This document shows, piece by piece, positions 34,301 through 46,820 of a stretch of 64,000 bases of DNA. The stretch spans positions 21,556 through 85,555 of the forward strand of contig JADHZB010001458.1 in the NCBI GenBank assembly GCA_015657535.1, written 5' to 3'. Positions within the stretch are counted from its first letter, which is position 1, and the number at the start of each line of letters is the position of its first letter. Origin of the DNA: Nephromyces sp. MM_2019. Lineage: Eukaryota > Apicomplexa > Aconoidasida > Nephromycida. The notes under the pieces were generated by a model. That model did not search any database and was not told where the DNA came from. It saw only the letters and a program-made list of their open reading frames with translations. The translations under genes and the position numbers were made by a program.

Positions 34301-36328
34301 ACAGGGGTTGGCTATAATGGTTTTTTTTGGCTTAAAGTACCTTCTTGCTTGGCATCCAAGAATCAAGCAGTGTAGTGAGATGGAATTTTCTATTTCGTAG
34401 TTTGTGCATTTACTCAAAAGCAAGTAAGGCCACTCCGTGACATATCAAACAGGAAGATGTAGCTGAAATACTACTTGCTCCCGGAAATATCCTGAGACTG
34501 TAGTGAAATTCTAGTAATTGATTGTATACTCTGCATCTAAGGAACTTACCGGGGAAATCACCCAGCATGCAAGTCAATAGGCTTTCTAGCAGACAATGTT
34601 TGGGTTCCCAGAGAAGTATCTTTAGAGACTTGAAAGTAGATTTGATTGCAGCATGGAAGTGCACAAAATTAGTTAGGCCGCAGCACACAGATATTCCCCC
34701 AAAATCTCCCCATATGGCATTATATAACGATATCTCGCATAATTGCCTAAAAAAGAAGCATATGCAGGCTTCTTTTTGGAAGTAATGCAGTTATCTTTTG
34801 GGACTTTGCACGAGCAGGACTTGATCAGGAAAGCTTTATCGCCTAAGATATGCGTGCCCGTGAACACGGGTATATTAAATCTAGCCCCTTCACGGCAAGA
34901 AGTTGTTAGCAATGGATTCTATCACCATTCTTTCCAGGACCCAGACCATCGATTTTCACTCAAAATAACTGAAGTATTGTTTACAGAATCTCTTCTCTTG
35001 TAATTTATACAGAGTTCTCACAAAATTATTTCTAGAAATTTTTGCTATGTTGACGTAACAATGCTAACTGCTTACATATTAAATCGGTACATAGAAGTAC
35101 TCAGTAATAAAAGGTCAGAAAAAATAGAAGTAGATGGTTGCCGGGAGTATCTAAGTAAAAATGGAGGATAAATACCTAAGTGGCATTAAAGTTTTAGCCA
35201 TTAAGTCTCAGAAATTTTACCGATTTAAGAAGCAGCGGAAAAAGATGGGAATAAGAAGAAAAGTAAGCTCAAAAAACTTCGGCAAAATCCCATAAACCTT
35301 CGAGAAAATACAGCGACGGCAGTAAGAGTTCATCACAAGGGACTTAGAAGGTAATGGCACATCAAAAGACATCACCAGGGGCTAAAAAAAACCCAATTAT
35401 ATAAGCCAAATAGCTTAACAAAATATTGTACGTAGAATGATAATATATTAGCGAAAATTTTCCAAAAAAATATAAACTTTGCAGAAAATAGTCAAGGCGC
35501 TTTCCTTCCTGAATGATGTCCCCTAGCATGTTTAAACTAAAATAAGGTTATTGCTTCGCTCGTACCTGTGGCATATCTAAAAGAGCGTCCCTTATATTAG
35601 GGATAGTAGTGTGGAGAGCAGGCCGTATACTACTCCATTAAAAGCATGCGCTTCCATAATATCAATATCCTCTCTAGAAGGGAGCACAACCCTGAAATAT
35701 TTTGGCGCTACTATATGCACCATATTTTTTCATTTCTGGAAGACGAAGACCTGCGTCCCTACTTTATCCGTTTTTCTGCCACGGAAATTCTCTATGGCAA
35801 CCAAAAAAAACCCTAAATAGCGCCATTTTGTACCGTTTTATTGACTGGCCTATACACCCTCAATAAAGCTACAATGCAACATCTCCTTTTCGTATTCATG
35901 GCATACACAGCAGGCTTAAAAAAAGGAATAAAATCCTTTGTGTAAGAAATATATTAGTCAGTATACATCAGCTCAGAGTCTCTGCTTTATCTAAAATTAA
36001 ATTTCAATAACATCAGGGCAATATTAATCTCATCATCTGGGTTTCTCCATATATAACCTTGACACCCGGCATTGTTTATTCTCCTCCCATGGACTGTTAG
36101 CAGCTTATCGCATTTATTCATGGCAGTCCCACGCATTTGAATTAGCAAATATACATATCACTAGTGTTTAAATTTTGAGTATTCAGCTGCAAAAAAGTTA
36201 AATCAGCCGGCATTTTTAGCAAAGGAATTAGTATCGACGACGCTTTAGTCGAGGAACATCTAAGCGACAACTTCTGCAGGTGGAAATATACATTAAGTTC
36301 AAAGAAAACTCTTTCAAGCTTAATAGAC
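31328..36328. other. 5-kb stretch without a recognised gene
   Basis: This lies between the MoaD gene and the 3' end of the valyl-tRNA synthetase gene. The largest frames are 33175-32864 (-, 103 codons, basic C-terminal half containing KKLVKQTGRKKLRHLQ) and 34743-35003 (+, 86 codons). Neither shows a family motif or a splice chain I could follow. Both are left unannotated. Confidence 0.45.
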
Positions 36329-39300
36329 TCATTCAACAGGATATTTGGCTTTGTAAAGCCTCACCGAAAGATCTTCACCCAACTTCACTGCAGGAAAAAA
36401 TTGTTTTGAGAAATTATCAAAACGCGGTGTAGATGCATCGGAGAGGTTCGTATCCAGCTCATCAATAAACTCGACGGGTAAATCGGGGCTTAGATGCCCA
36501 AGTAGCTGAATTATCCACCCAACCTCCTGAAAAAAATTAGAAATCATGAAGTTTGCGCACTGCTACCACAGCCTACACTCGCAGTTTCACTCAATTTTCA
36601 AGAAAAAATTTTCAGACAGGGAGAAAAATTGGCAGCACAGTTGCATGCACGTAGCTCGTAGATGAGGGCATGCGTAGCAGGAAGAGCTTAAATCCAGGCA
36701 GAAAAGCGCTTTGCGATTAAAAATCCCTCATAGGAAGGGCTTACAGAAGGAGAAATATATACATTAGATGAAGTGGGTGTAATAAAATCGCCAAAGTTAG
36801 TACTGCTTAAATACAGCTATGACACTGGAGCTTAAACATTAACAAATCTAGTATTTGAAAAGTAAGTTAAAACAAAAAATTCCTTTTGGGACAAAAACAA
36901 GTACTGCAGGTACAGCTGACCTGCAGCTTTTTTAAGTCTCTTGAGCTCCTCGAGTGGATACACACACCGAGGCGCTTCTTAGGAGGCTTATCCAGTTTAT
37001 AGAGCACTCGGGCTTTTCTTATAGCCCCTACCACCTCCTGAGGAGAAACGATATATAGCAGAATTAAATGATGGGTATTCGGTAAAACACAGAAAAGCAT
37101 TCATGCTCGCACACTGCATGCAGGTACCACTTGAAAAAGTAATAAAAACAAGCGAATTAACTACTAACTTTGCACGGACAGACTGGCCCTTTATGGCTCT
37201 ACTATTGAATTTTTTGCGTCTCATAATGCACAAATGCAAGAAGAATGAAACCGCAAAAACATAAAAATTACAGAAACGAGCAAAATAGAGAGAAAAAAAA
37301 AGTAAGAAGAAAACAGGACAAGAGTGAGATATCTTTAAAGGGTTTTCGAAAACCCTAAATAGCACACTGTGCAAGCTCTTAAGCAAGCAGCAACAAAGTA
37401 CACGCAATGATAGCTGCATAAAATAAGCGACACACACAAAGTCAAATACTCACAATACATGTGAAAATTACCTTTACTGCAGAAAAAGTTTTAACGGCTT
37501 CTTCGTCGTAAAAAAAAGCGCTTCTTTTTCCTCTGCTTCGCACTTGGTCATCAAAGCCTAAATCACAGACACAAGGTAGCCTGATTGCAAGGAAATTCAC
37601 GCTATACCCAGGAAAAAGTGAAGATAACAGCTCAAAAGCTGCAAATCAGGCTATAGCTATCAAGCAGCTATCTTTCATGCCAGCGGATGGAAAACACTTG
37701 AACACACTAGTATAGTACACACTCCTTTTGCTATAATCCAATGTTCTAGCAATGTGTTTCCTTACCCGGCATTCTCCCTCTAAGCTATAGTTGCTACTCA
37801 AAACTACGGCTTATCGAGGCTGGCAGCTTACTTACTATTTAAGAAGGATTCCGGCAGAAAGATAACAACAGTTTTTATTAGTGCAATTATATATGCGGCA
37901 AATCATATACTGTACTACTTGGTTATATACCTAAACTTATATATCCTACTACTTGGGCATTATCTATTATTTTTATGCCATTAAGTGAAATTTCAAGTGA
38001 TGAGCTCAACGAAGGAGAATTTCGTAAGTGTAATCAATCTATACCCCCGTTATATTACAGAAATGCACACATTGGCTTATTCCAGAAGATCTCAAAGCAA
38101 AAAGATACATCTCTTTAATAACCCTGGTACTAGTTCTTGTATATAATTAAAAATCCTCCCTATATTCACCCAAATTTACTACTAAAATCCCGCATAATCC
38201 TATACACACAGCTCTCCTCCCATACACACACCAACACAACAACAAACACCCCAACACACACAGCTCTCCTCCCACGCAAACGAAGACACTTATAAACACA
38301 CCAACACACAGACACAGCTCTTCTTTCTGTAGCGAGCATTATTCCTAACCTTTAGGCCAAGGAGATAACATTAAACATGATCCCTTCTTAGGCAATAGTT
38401 GATAGAGAAATTCTGAGAGGAAGGGAACGAAAGGGTGCAGCATCTTCAAGCAGCATTCCCAGGCGTAAAATAAGGTAGCGACACCTACAGAAATTTTCCT
38501 GGTAATAGGTATATGATTGCCTGGTTGCGCAGATAAACCAGCTGGAGCACTTTGTAGGGAGGAGAGCCTACCATCTTCTCCCTGAGATTCGTCACTTCTA
38601 GCGTAAACAGGTATTCTGCTACAGATGGGAAGATACCAATCAGAAAAGTCTTCGTTTAAAAATTTTTGAAGAGTTTTAGCTGCATGATGAAGCTCAAAGT
38701 TCTCCAATCCAGAAGTCACTTTTTGGACTGCGATACTTAGCTTACTGAGAAAATCAGAACTTTTTCAGCATGTGTGTGCGATACCATATTTTTCAGTGTT
38801 TGAGTGTGTGCGCCCATGCAAATAACATTAAAGGACAGCAAACTGCAGAAAAAGAATCCATGCGGTAATCAGGTAGGCAAGTGTATATACATATTCTTAG
38901 AAAAATAGTGTAAATACGCTAATTGGCGGCAGCGCAGAAGAAACTATTCTGTGGCTGTGAGGATGGTTTCTGCTCCACATACACCTATGAATACTATGTT
39001 GGAAACGACTTTTATTGTCAGAGCAGCGAGCACAACAGAGAAGTTTTGCAATTGTGTGCGCTCCTGTTTAAGTTAAAAGAACATGCAGTATACAATGATA
39101 TATACTTGTTTCAAATGGCAGAAAAAACCAAGAATTTCCAGGGGTAATGAGAAGCAAGACACACACGCAAAGACAAAGACACTGAAAATCTCAATAATTC
39201 AAAAAGAACGTCGATACAAAAAAATTGGAAGAGTCTAGGATTTTCCTGTGGGAGGTTTCTCATATGTTTTCCTACTTCGAACGCATCTGCGTCGCATGAA

Positions 39301-42300
39301 AAACTGTGAAATTGCCAAAAGAAGGAACTTTGAATCGTCAAAATCCTCAGAAAAAACTAGATTTTCAACCAAAAAAGAGCGGATAATAGTAAAGTGGCGC
39401 ACATAAATCCCACCTGAGTATGAATCGTTGAGGAATATCGAAAGAATTAGTCAATTCGCGGGTCTCTCCGTAGCGTGCAAAGTAAGAAACTTCTCTAAGC
39501 GCTTTTTCGTAGTCACTACTATCCACGTGTCTCATACTACCCCAAATAAACCTGAAAAAAAAACGTTTTGATGACGGAATTCTACGTTATACACCAATCT
39601 TGGTGTGCGTGCGCTAAACCCTAAGTTTATTAGGGAATCTCAATTTTACTAGCACATGTGTGCGCTACCTTTTTTAAAAATAGCCTTCCTTTTTAGTCCC
39701 TGGAAAGGAGAGAGGCATGTGTGCAATTCACTTTTTTACTAGTGAAAATCACTTGTATTCAATATCTAAGAATCCTACTCCCTTTTATATTCTTGTGATA
39801 GCACGTTTTGAGCTATTAATGAAGCAATAGTAGATTTTCATACTCCTATTTGATGAATAATGTGGTTTCCAGGTAAGAAAAGCGTAAAAATGCAGAAAAA
39901 ATATGATAACGACCAAAGTATGAATCTTTAAAGACCTTCCAATATTCCAGACTTTATGCCCAAATCTGCTGGCGGATTTGAGGCCGTCTTCAATAAGGGT
40001 GATATCCTGACCGGATGATGCAGCACTTATCAACGCAAACCTGGAAGAGCGGTAGAAATGATAGAATATTAACGAGAAGTGATGAAAGTTTCGAAAGCTT
40101 AATATTTTATACTAGAAGACTAGCCAAATACAGATGATCCGAGTAAGATTTCTTCAATTTTAATGAAGCTCTGGTTGCCTCACCGATAGTATACGTTAAA
40201 GCTAGTAGCAGAAGATACAAGATTTTGCTGTGCAGGTGCTGATGAGGAAGAGCAATTCTAATCGAGCAGTAAAGAGGATAAAATAATGATAAAAAAGTAT
40301 AAAGAAGCTGTAGTATGGCAACCTGTAACTATTTCCTTGGAGATTTTGTGGAAAGCCTTTAATTTGAGGAAATATCCAGTTGCTTGCGGATTATAAACCA
40401 TTCCGTAAACACCTACTCGGGGATACTTCTACCCTATGAGCTAGGAAAGCACTTACTCGAATAGTAAAATGCAAATCCCAAATCCTGCGAAAAAGTCCCT
40501 ATCTTTGACAAAGCTTCTTTCTCCTAAGGGATATTCCCTACGCATGATGAAAAAACTCCAAAAATCTCCTGTGCTACTGAGGAAATAACCTCTAAATATT
40601 ATGGATTTGGGAATAAAATAAAGTTATTTTTAATATCCTAAATGATGCAGTTTTACATCTTCTCCTCTACTAAGCTTGGAAAATTTATTTTATCTCCTTC
40701 TAAACGAAACCCATAATCTTCAACCTCAAAAAAACTCACCGAAGAGGGTCATATCCATATTTTTTGATAGCCTCCAACGGATTGACGGCATTTCCTTTTG
40801 ATTTGCTCATTTTTAGGCCTTGGGGATCCCTGATAAGCCCGTGAAGGTATACCCGCTTAAACGGAATTGAGTCAGTCAGCTCAAGGCTCAGCATAACCAT
40901 CCGTGCCACCCACACAAAAAGAATATCATAGCCTGTCTCTAGTAATGAGGCAGGAAAAAACCGTTCAAAATAATTTATTATAGGCTGAGGTTGCACTCTA
41001 CCGTCTGCATGACTTATAGCGTCAGGAGAAGGAGAGTGTTTTGGCATCACATCGACAGCGGCATTAGCAGATGATAGGTTTGCGGCCTTAACCCTCGCTT
41101 TAAAACCCTCAGATGAAGGCCTATCATCACCTCCACCTTGAGAGAGAAAAGACCCATCTTCTATCGCAGGCTTCGATTTCTTCTCAACTAGAGAGGACTG
41201 GGCGGTTTCAGGGTTCTCCCCACTTAAATTAGGCCATCCTAAAACGCTCAGGGGCCATAATGAAGAGGAAAACCACGTGTCTAACACATCAGTCGAACGC
41301 TTGAGCATTAGAGGGCGAGGATTTTTATACTCACTCTTACCATCTTTTATTTGATTACTGTCCTTACAAGATTCCAATGAAGGTTTACAAAGTTCATCAC
41401 AATCAAAATTTTTGCTCATTTTTCCTGGCCTAGTAACACTCTCTCTCTCATTGCCTTCAGTCTCACCTTTATCGATTGAAAAGCTATCTTCACCCTCAAA
41501 TTTTGCAGCTGATCCTTCTCCAGCATTAGATGCAGGAGGTATTACAATATTATCAGTCCCCAAAAGTTTTTTTGCTTTTTCTAAGGCTTCAATCTCATCA
41601 TGAGCCACAACAAATAGCCTTTCCTCGTCATCTGCCGCTTTTTCATCAAGTTTTTCTTCAGCGCTAATCATGGGGCTATATCCTTCCAGCCCAGCCCCCT
41701 CACAGCTCAACCCCCCATCTTTTGCTTCTGACGAGCTTTCCACCTTCCAAACAGGAATCCTATGACCAATCCGAATCTGCCTGGAAATGCACCAGTCTTC
41801 CAACTCATCAGCCCAGGCAGTCCACAGCCGCTTATAACTGTTGGGCAGAATAACAATTTCATCCTGCTCCACGACAGCCTTTGCCCTTTGGGCAAGAGCC
41901 CCAGACTTTAGAAACCATTGACGAGATATCATAGGCTCAATAATCTCTCCTGTTCTCTCATAAGTACGAATGGAACCTTTGAATTTATGGTCGATTTGCA
42001 CTGCGATATCATCCGATACCATTCGCTTCCATAGTGAACTCCTACAAGCTAGACGATCGATACCAGCAAAACTTGGCCCAGCCAGAGGCTTCATGAGTCC
42101 ATTAAACCCGAAAGCTTGCAAGCAAGTGTGAAGACCGTGCCGATTAGCTATTAAGAAATCTTGTTTATCGTGAGCAGGAGAAACTTTCATCACTCCGGTG
42201 CCAAATGTTGGATCGACTGATTCGTCTGCAATTATAGGAATTACTCTAAATAAACCCCTTCGCTCAATTGGGTGCAGGGCAGGGACTTCCTGCTGCTGCA

Positions 42301-44521
42301 AAAAGGAGGTGCCTGTATGATGATTTTGTTGAGTGCTGCACACACATCCCATTGAGAGAGTAGTGTTGGAAAAATGACTGAATGGGACCCTAGCTTTTCT
42401 CCCTATAAGATGAGAGTAACGCTTGTCATTTGGATGCACGCACAGAGCTACGTCCGCAAATAGAGTCTCTGGGCGGGTAGTAGCTACCTCAAGGTAGCTT
42501 GGCGAAGACGCATTGTATAGCGTCTCATTATGTTCTAAATGTAGTCCTTTCACTCCTCCTGGGGCAAGAATATCTTCTCTACCATTCACTTCTTTGTTAA
42601 ATAGTGTACCTTTTACATCAGCCCCTTCTTCCTCCTCCAAGTAGTACTTGAAGCGGTACAACTTCTTGTCATCTACGCTCACAGTTGTTACCTCTAAATC
42701 AGACACTGCAGTCTGCATCGAACACACCCAGTTCACTATGTAGTTTGACCTGTAAATCAAGCCTTTCTCGAATAGTCGTACAAAGGCATGCTCAACGGAT
42801 GCAGTTGGTCTAGGATCTAATGAAAATATCTGCCTTGACCAGCATGCACTCGCAGCCATCTTCTTCATTTGGTAGGAAATAGAATCTTGAATTTTCGCTT
42901 TCCATTTCATCCACTTTTTATCAAAAGAAAGTGAGGATGATAAAGGTGGTGAAGATGCAAACGAAGAGCTTAACGAGGACGCAGATGACTTAAGTGACGA
43001 AGAAAATGAGGTTTCTAAGGTGGCGTTTTGAGTAGATGAAGGTAACGTAGTGTTAGAAGATAAATAGGAATAAGGGGACACTGGTGAAGATGGCGATAAC
43101 GGGAAGGTTGACGAGTCTAAACCTACCTTACACACATTAGCCGCACCTTCAAGGGTTTCGTCACTGCTTGCTGGTTGTCGACTCACTGCAATGTTCGTTG
43201 CTATTCCTCCATGATCAGTTCCCGGGATCCACAACGTGAGCTTTCCTCTCATCCTATGAAACCTAATCAAAGTGTCTTGAATAGCTATAAAGAGAGCATG
43301 GCCAATGTGGAGAGCCCCAGTTAGGTTAGGGGGTGGCATTGGTATATAAAAAGTAGTAATATTCTTCGACTCGGCAAGAGTTTTTAGCCGATTTTGCTCC
43401 CGTATAGAATCAGGCAAAGCACTAGATGGAGTACACCTATTATCTGGACAATCTGCTTCCCGCTCATGTTTAAGCAGTAGGGATTTAGTCACATTGTCTG
43501 CGTCACCCCCGGTAATACCCTTGTTACAATAGGGTGCTCCATCTTTGATACTTGACGCCTCATATTCAAAATCTTCCTGTGAAGCTTCTAAATCGTTTTT
43601 TGAAGGTTTTGTGACCTCAGAGAGAGAAAAGCAAGGTTCAAAGCCTTTAGAAGATGTATCCCACCAGTTGTATATCTCGTCCTCTATGTTTAGTTCTTCG
43701 AAGAATCTAGGCATGCCTTTTTCGCGGTAGAGCGATGGGTTTACAGGTCTTGAAAGTAGGGATGTATTTAACTTTATGAGCCTGCTAGCGGGTTCTATCA
43801 AGCAATTGCGATTTAGGGGGGATGAAAAACTGTTGAGAAAGGATATCTCCGGGAATTTCCCATGCTTACTCTGAGTTTCAGGCAAGATAATGCGGGTTCT
43901 GACGAAGTGATACGGGAATAGGAAAAAGCAATGATTCAGCACCACGAAGTCGTATGCTCTTACCATGTAAGACCTTGCGCTGCTAATAAATTCTGGTGAC
44001 AGAATTTGCAGAGTTTCTTGTGACTCCTGTTTATTACGGGGAAGGTAATATCTCCATCCCGTACCGTATCGTAGTATTCCTCTCCACTTTTCCAGTTGAG
44101 GAAGTGAAGAATAGGTAGAAGGCGGAATACATAAGGAAGCAGAAGATTTAGCAGGTGATGTACATGAGCGAATTGAAAAAAAAGGGAAACCGCTAGCACA
44201 TGTGCAGAAGGGTCTGCTATTTGCGGCAAGAGTCAAACCTTTACTATGAATCTTTGGATGACGTCGGTAGAGAGGTAAACCCACGGCCATGTGCATCAGT
44301 ATCAGGAGTTGTAGTAGCAGCAGTAGGAAGCGGGTGATGGGGGATAATTGCATAGTATGTGTGAGGGTGGTACTACAAGAAAATTGGTTCCCAGCGGCGT
44401 GGAGGATCCTACGGGTTGCGAAAACAGCATATACGGCGGGAGATGAGGCAGAACTGCCAAAAACAGCTGAAGGGACAAGCACGCCGAAATATGAGGTAAT
44501 TTTCGTGGTGCTGAGAATCAT
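36329..44521 (-). CDS. VARS: Valyl-tRNA synthetase with bipartite (apicoplast-type) leader
   Basis: Class I synthetase that charges tRNA-Val and edits mischarged threonine. Seven exons on the minus strand join in phase to 1606 residues: 44521-40740, 40040-39936, 39551-39414, 38744-38350, 37557-37472, 37037-36921 and 36526-36329 (TGA). Signatures: PPPNLTGALHIGH (HIGH at about 405-408), GTDHGGIAT, the editing-domain segments VATTRPETLFADVA and GTGVMKVSPAHD, DVLDTWFSSSLWP, and KMSKS at about 1237-1241. The anticodon-binding helical domain follows (HHAAKTLQKFLNEDFSDWY, LHPFVPFLSEFLYQLLP). It is much longer than bacterial ValRS because of a Ser-rich insert after the HIGH region and an acidic insert before DVLDTW. 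Met57 starts a textbook signal peptide, MQLSPITRFLLLLLQLLIL, followed by a basic stretch, so plastid targeting is inferred. The first ATG adds 56 residues; which start is used is open. The C-terminal coiled coil of bacterial ValRS appears reduced. Confidence 0.96.
37339..37356. repeat. Perfect 18-bp palindrome
   Basis: AGGGTTTTCGAAAACCCT reads the same on both strands. It is in the intron between ValRS exons 5 and 6. Its right arm extends to AAAACCCTAAA, which resembles a TTTAGGG telomere-type unit, but there is only one copy. Confidence 0.85.
38205..38325. repeat. CA-rich tandem repeat with AGCTCTCCTCCC units
   Basis: ACACAGCTCTCCTCCCA occurs near 38207 and again near 38258, each followed by CACACACCAACACA-like sequence, and a third diverged unit (CACAGCTCTTC) follows near 38314. 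It lies immediately 3' of ValRS exon 4 on the coding strand, where it reads as a TG-rich tract. Confidence 0.65.
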
Positions 44522-46820
44522 GTTTATAAAGTGTGCAATGAAAGTCGGAGAGGGATCAAGAGGAATTTTCTACACTTAGGAGATAGCAATGATGCCTGGA
44601 ATTGTATTCTGTCTTCTACCAGATACTCATTGGGTAAGAGAGGCTAATGAGAAAGTATCTAAAAGTTTAGTCTATACCGAATACAGGCGCTATGAAGCTT
44701 TGAATATACAAAAAATTGCAATTTTAACGCATAGTATCCTCATGGAGCTGATTAGCTATCTTCAGTCTGCTGAACTGAGCGAAGATATTCGGCTCTACAC
44801 CAATTCACCACTTTCTTTGATTTTGGGTTCCCACTCATAGCAAATGAAACTTGGTAAGGATTACTGAAAGACCCATCTTCAGTGCATCCTTTAAAACCCC
44901 GACACTTTTTCATTATATTTCAGCTTTCCCTCCACAAAGGTGGCGGAAACAAAGTTTCCATGCAATTCTTACGTAACCCCCTTTGGAGGATTATCTTCTT
45001 CGAAAACGATGCCTATGCTCGTAGCATTAATCCCCCAAAGGGTTTTGCCATCTTTTCCACATCAGCTAGAGAAATAGGCCTTGCAGAACACTTACCCCAT
45101 CCTTCCCATTCCACTCTATCGAAATATATCCATAAATATGTGTACGTACATCCCTCGCAGCAGAGGGCCATATCTTAAAGGAGGGCAAGACAGCCCATCG
45201 CTCTATGAAATTCAATGAATCGTGTTGACAATATGATGTTTCATCTGGTACACGAGTAAACCAAGCAATGAGCTTACTTGAGAATGACTTTCTTAACTGC
45301 AGTGCACATTTAAAGATAGACCTCAGCTTTCAAGCATTAAAAATGTCACGATCGTAATTACCAAGTGGCATAGCACTATATTACTCTTTAATCACGAAGC
45401 GAATACGCGTACGAATCCAGCAGCCATCAGAATCGGCATTAACACGCAATGTCCCAAACCGTCAATGAAAGTATGGTTACAGCCTCTCGCTAGTGCGTTA
45501 TTTGACTTTGCATCATAAATATAACTAAGGTTAATCAAGTGCGGTATATGGTACACCTGTAAACCCATGAATTTTCAACTTATATTATTTCAGATGAAAC
45601 GTCGTTGACAGTCTTTCTTAAGCGAAATTGACCTTAATAATTGTGTTAATACTCTAATTTTTGCCTAATTCCACAAGCGTAGATCAATCGAGGCTAAAGA
45701 AGTTAGTGCAGGAGTTAGCAGTGCAGGAACCATATGTAGTAGACAATCTTTTGCTGCCATTGATTTATTGCTGACTACACTTGTATCCTTGTCGCCACAA
45801 GCGTGCCATTAGGGTTTCCCATGGGCTTGAGCAGTCTATTGAAAACCATCTTGTGTGCGAACTTGCTTTTTGTTAACCATATGGCGCGTGATTTTTTTGC
45901 TTTAAGATATCGCCCGTGACTTGTTTGTTTTATCATGCGTTCGTCAGCTTTGTAATCCTATTACGTGCTACTTCTAGGCTATGTGGGTTGAGTTTTTTGC
46001 GTCGGCGAGCTTTACCATCATTTCGTTTAACTTTTGGTTTAATTTCCCCTGGTTGCTGCGGATGCTTCTACTGCTGATTAAGCTTGGTACTTCACCAGAT
46101 CTAGTTTTTCCCGTACACAAACAAGCATGTTGCCCACACTACCTTACGCGTTGAAAAGTGGAAACGGGCTTAGGAATTTAAGAATAGGCTTCAGGGACGT
46201 CTACGTGCTTTGCCGTTAAGCATGGCAATGGAACAAAAAATGCCGCAACTAGTACATTTGTATAAAATATAAGCATAACATATTTGTGTGCAAAACTTTT
46301 TTTTCCAGCGCACGCTTCAAAGTCTCTAGCTCTCTTGCATCTCGTCAAACTCTGGTTTTTCTCCCTGTTTTTTTCTCGTTTTTTCACTTCCTTTCTCTCC
46401 ATGTATCATTGTAGTGTCGGCATTGTTTTTGGCGAATATATGGCGTAACCTGGTGAAGAATTCCGCTCTCTGTATGATATCTTGTGTCTCTTACCGTTAT
46501 TATTGGAGATGCATGTCTGCATGCGGCGTCTGCTGAAGAACATGGGTATTAAGCATAGTGGTTAAGAGATCTAGACTTGTATGCCTCTCTTCAGGCAATA
46601 TTTTTATGAGACCTATGCGAGTATGTGCATATACTTGAACGACTTACCTTTCTTAATTGACTCCCTTGTGGCGCGGACTTCAAGGCAGCAAAGTCATCCT
46701 CGTCCTCAGGACGTCTGCATCTCTCCAGCTTCACTATCTTGCAACATTTGGATATCATGAAGGCGTTTTATACGCAGATATTTCCTCGATTTGTAAATTA
46801 ATGGTACCTATTGAACAGGC
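44522..46820. other. Divergent intergenic region between ValRS and the 576-residue orphan
   Basis: This must hold both promoters. A plus-strand frame at 44589-44840 (83 codons, starting 67 bases from the ValRS ATG, containing NEKVSKSLVYTEYRRYEALN) has fairly protein-like composition but no recognised family. Another at 44882-45178 (98 codons) looks like chance. No promoter motif can be named. Confidence 0.4.

Noticed and set aside
38923..39147. Plus-strand 74-codon frame with a Cys/Tyr-rich product
   Set aside because: It lies within an intron of ValRS on the opposite strand, starts without an ATG and matches nothing recognised.
41412..43730. Short plus-strand frames inside ValRS
   Set aside because: Shadows of the conserved minus-strand exon.
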